DNA from: Bacteroidales bacterium
GTDB taxonomy: Bacteria; Bacteroidota; Bacteroidia; Bacteroidales; P3
NCBI GenBank assembly: GCA_031286005.1
Contig: JAITVC010000181.1
Span: 1-5,882, forward strand
Direction of reading: 5' to 3'
DNA length: 5,882 nt
Part shown: positions 5,606 to 5,882 of the stretch, one piece after another
How the letters are laid out: the number at the start of each line of letters is the position of its first letter
Position numbering within the stretch: position 1 is the first letter of the stretch
Program-made: the position numbers and the translations under genes
Notes under the pieces: generated by a model
What the model saw: the letters and a program-made list of their open reading frames with translations, nothing else
The model's database searches: none
What the model was told of the DNA's origin: nothing

Positions 5606-5882
5606 ATGAGCAAATTTATCAACCCCGATTTTCTGTTACAAACAGAAACTGCAAAAAAGCTCTATCACGAGCATGCTGCGAAGATGCCGATTATCGACTA
5701 TCACTGCCATTTGGTGCCGTCGATGGTGGCGAATAATTATCAATTCAAGAACCTGTCCGAAATCTGGTTGGCGGGCGACCACTACAAGTGGCGGGCTATG
5801 CGAACGAACGGCGTGGACGAAAAATATTGCACCGGAAAGGAATCGTCCGATTGGGAAAAGTTTGAGAAGTGGGCCGAAACGG
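5606..5882 (+). CDS. uxaC: Uronate isomerase (glucuronate/galacturonate isomerase), N-terminal part
   Basis: The first 92 residues are visible; the gene runs off the right edge (full family length is about 470). UxaC isomerises D-galacturonate to tagaturonate and D-glucuronate to fructuronate in the cytoplasm, the entry step after pectin depolymerisation. The match to E. coli UxaC is strong from the start: [15 protein letters not shown] (6-20), DYHCHL (31-36) holding the HxH metal ligands H33 and H35, [16 protein letters not shown] (47-62) and [15 protein letters not shown] (63-77). The ATG follows an A-rich leader without Shine-Dalgarno, and it gives the usual N-terminus of the family. It is separated from the SDR gene by the composite repeat; whether it shares that transcript is not visible. 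Confidence 0.95.
   Translation, partial: MSKFINPDFLLQTETAKKLYHEHAAKMPIIDYHCHLVPSMVANNYQFKNLSEIWLAGDHYKWRAMRTNGVDEKYCTGKESSDWEKFEKWAET

Overview
The window looks like a piece of a pectin (polygalacturonate / rhamnogalacturonan) utilisation locus from a member of the Bacteroidota, probably Bacteroidales. The reasons are: family-level protein similarity; signal peptides ending in ...A|Q; A-rich leaders without a Shine-Dalgarno sequence; one TAnnTTTG-type -7 box; and intergenic repeats of a kind common in that phylum. GC content is about 45-50 % by eye. Genus cannot be set from the sequence alone.

All genes are on the + strand. In order: (1) the 3' end of a secreted family 1-type pectate lyase (to 547); (2) a periplasmic GH105 unsaturated rhamnogalacturonyl/galacturonyl hydrolase (628-1797); (3) an exported DUF4861 protein of unknown function (1885-3105); (4) an exported GH28 polygalacturonase (3184-4569); (5) a cytoplasmic short-chain dehydrogenase of the D-mannonate oxidoreductase (UxuB/YjmF-like) type, whose ATG overlaps the GH28 stop by one base (4569-5384); (6) the 5' end of uxaC, uronate isomerase (5606 to the window end). 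Together they form a plausible catabolic line. The lyase and GH28 cut the homogalacturonan/rhamnogalacturonan backbone outside the cytoplasm. GH105 removes the terminal 4,5-unsaturated uronic acid left by lyases. The released uronates are isomerised by UxaC and reduced by the SDR inside the cell. No SusC/SusD pair, sensor/regulator, KduI/KduD, UxuA/UxaA or KDG kinase lies in this window.

Every gene junction except the GH28/SDR overlap holds repetitive DNA. Junctions 1 (557-618) and 3 (3105-3166) are inverted arrays of 7-bp units: GGTTAAA-like units facing their complement, and ATTATGA-like units facing theirs. Junction 2 (1798-1838) and the long junction 5 (5385-5605) carry GC-rich imperfect palindromes. 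In junction 5, two GC-rich palindromes sit inside the loop of an ATTATGA/ATTACGA-type heptamer palindrome, giving a nested, mobile-element-like structure about 200 bp long. This inverted, heptamer-periodic repeat architecture is the least ordinary thing here. The enzyme genes are conventional apart from the DUF4861 protein and a compositionally odd first ~110 bases.
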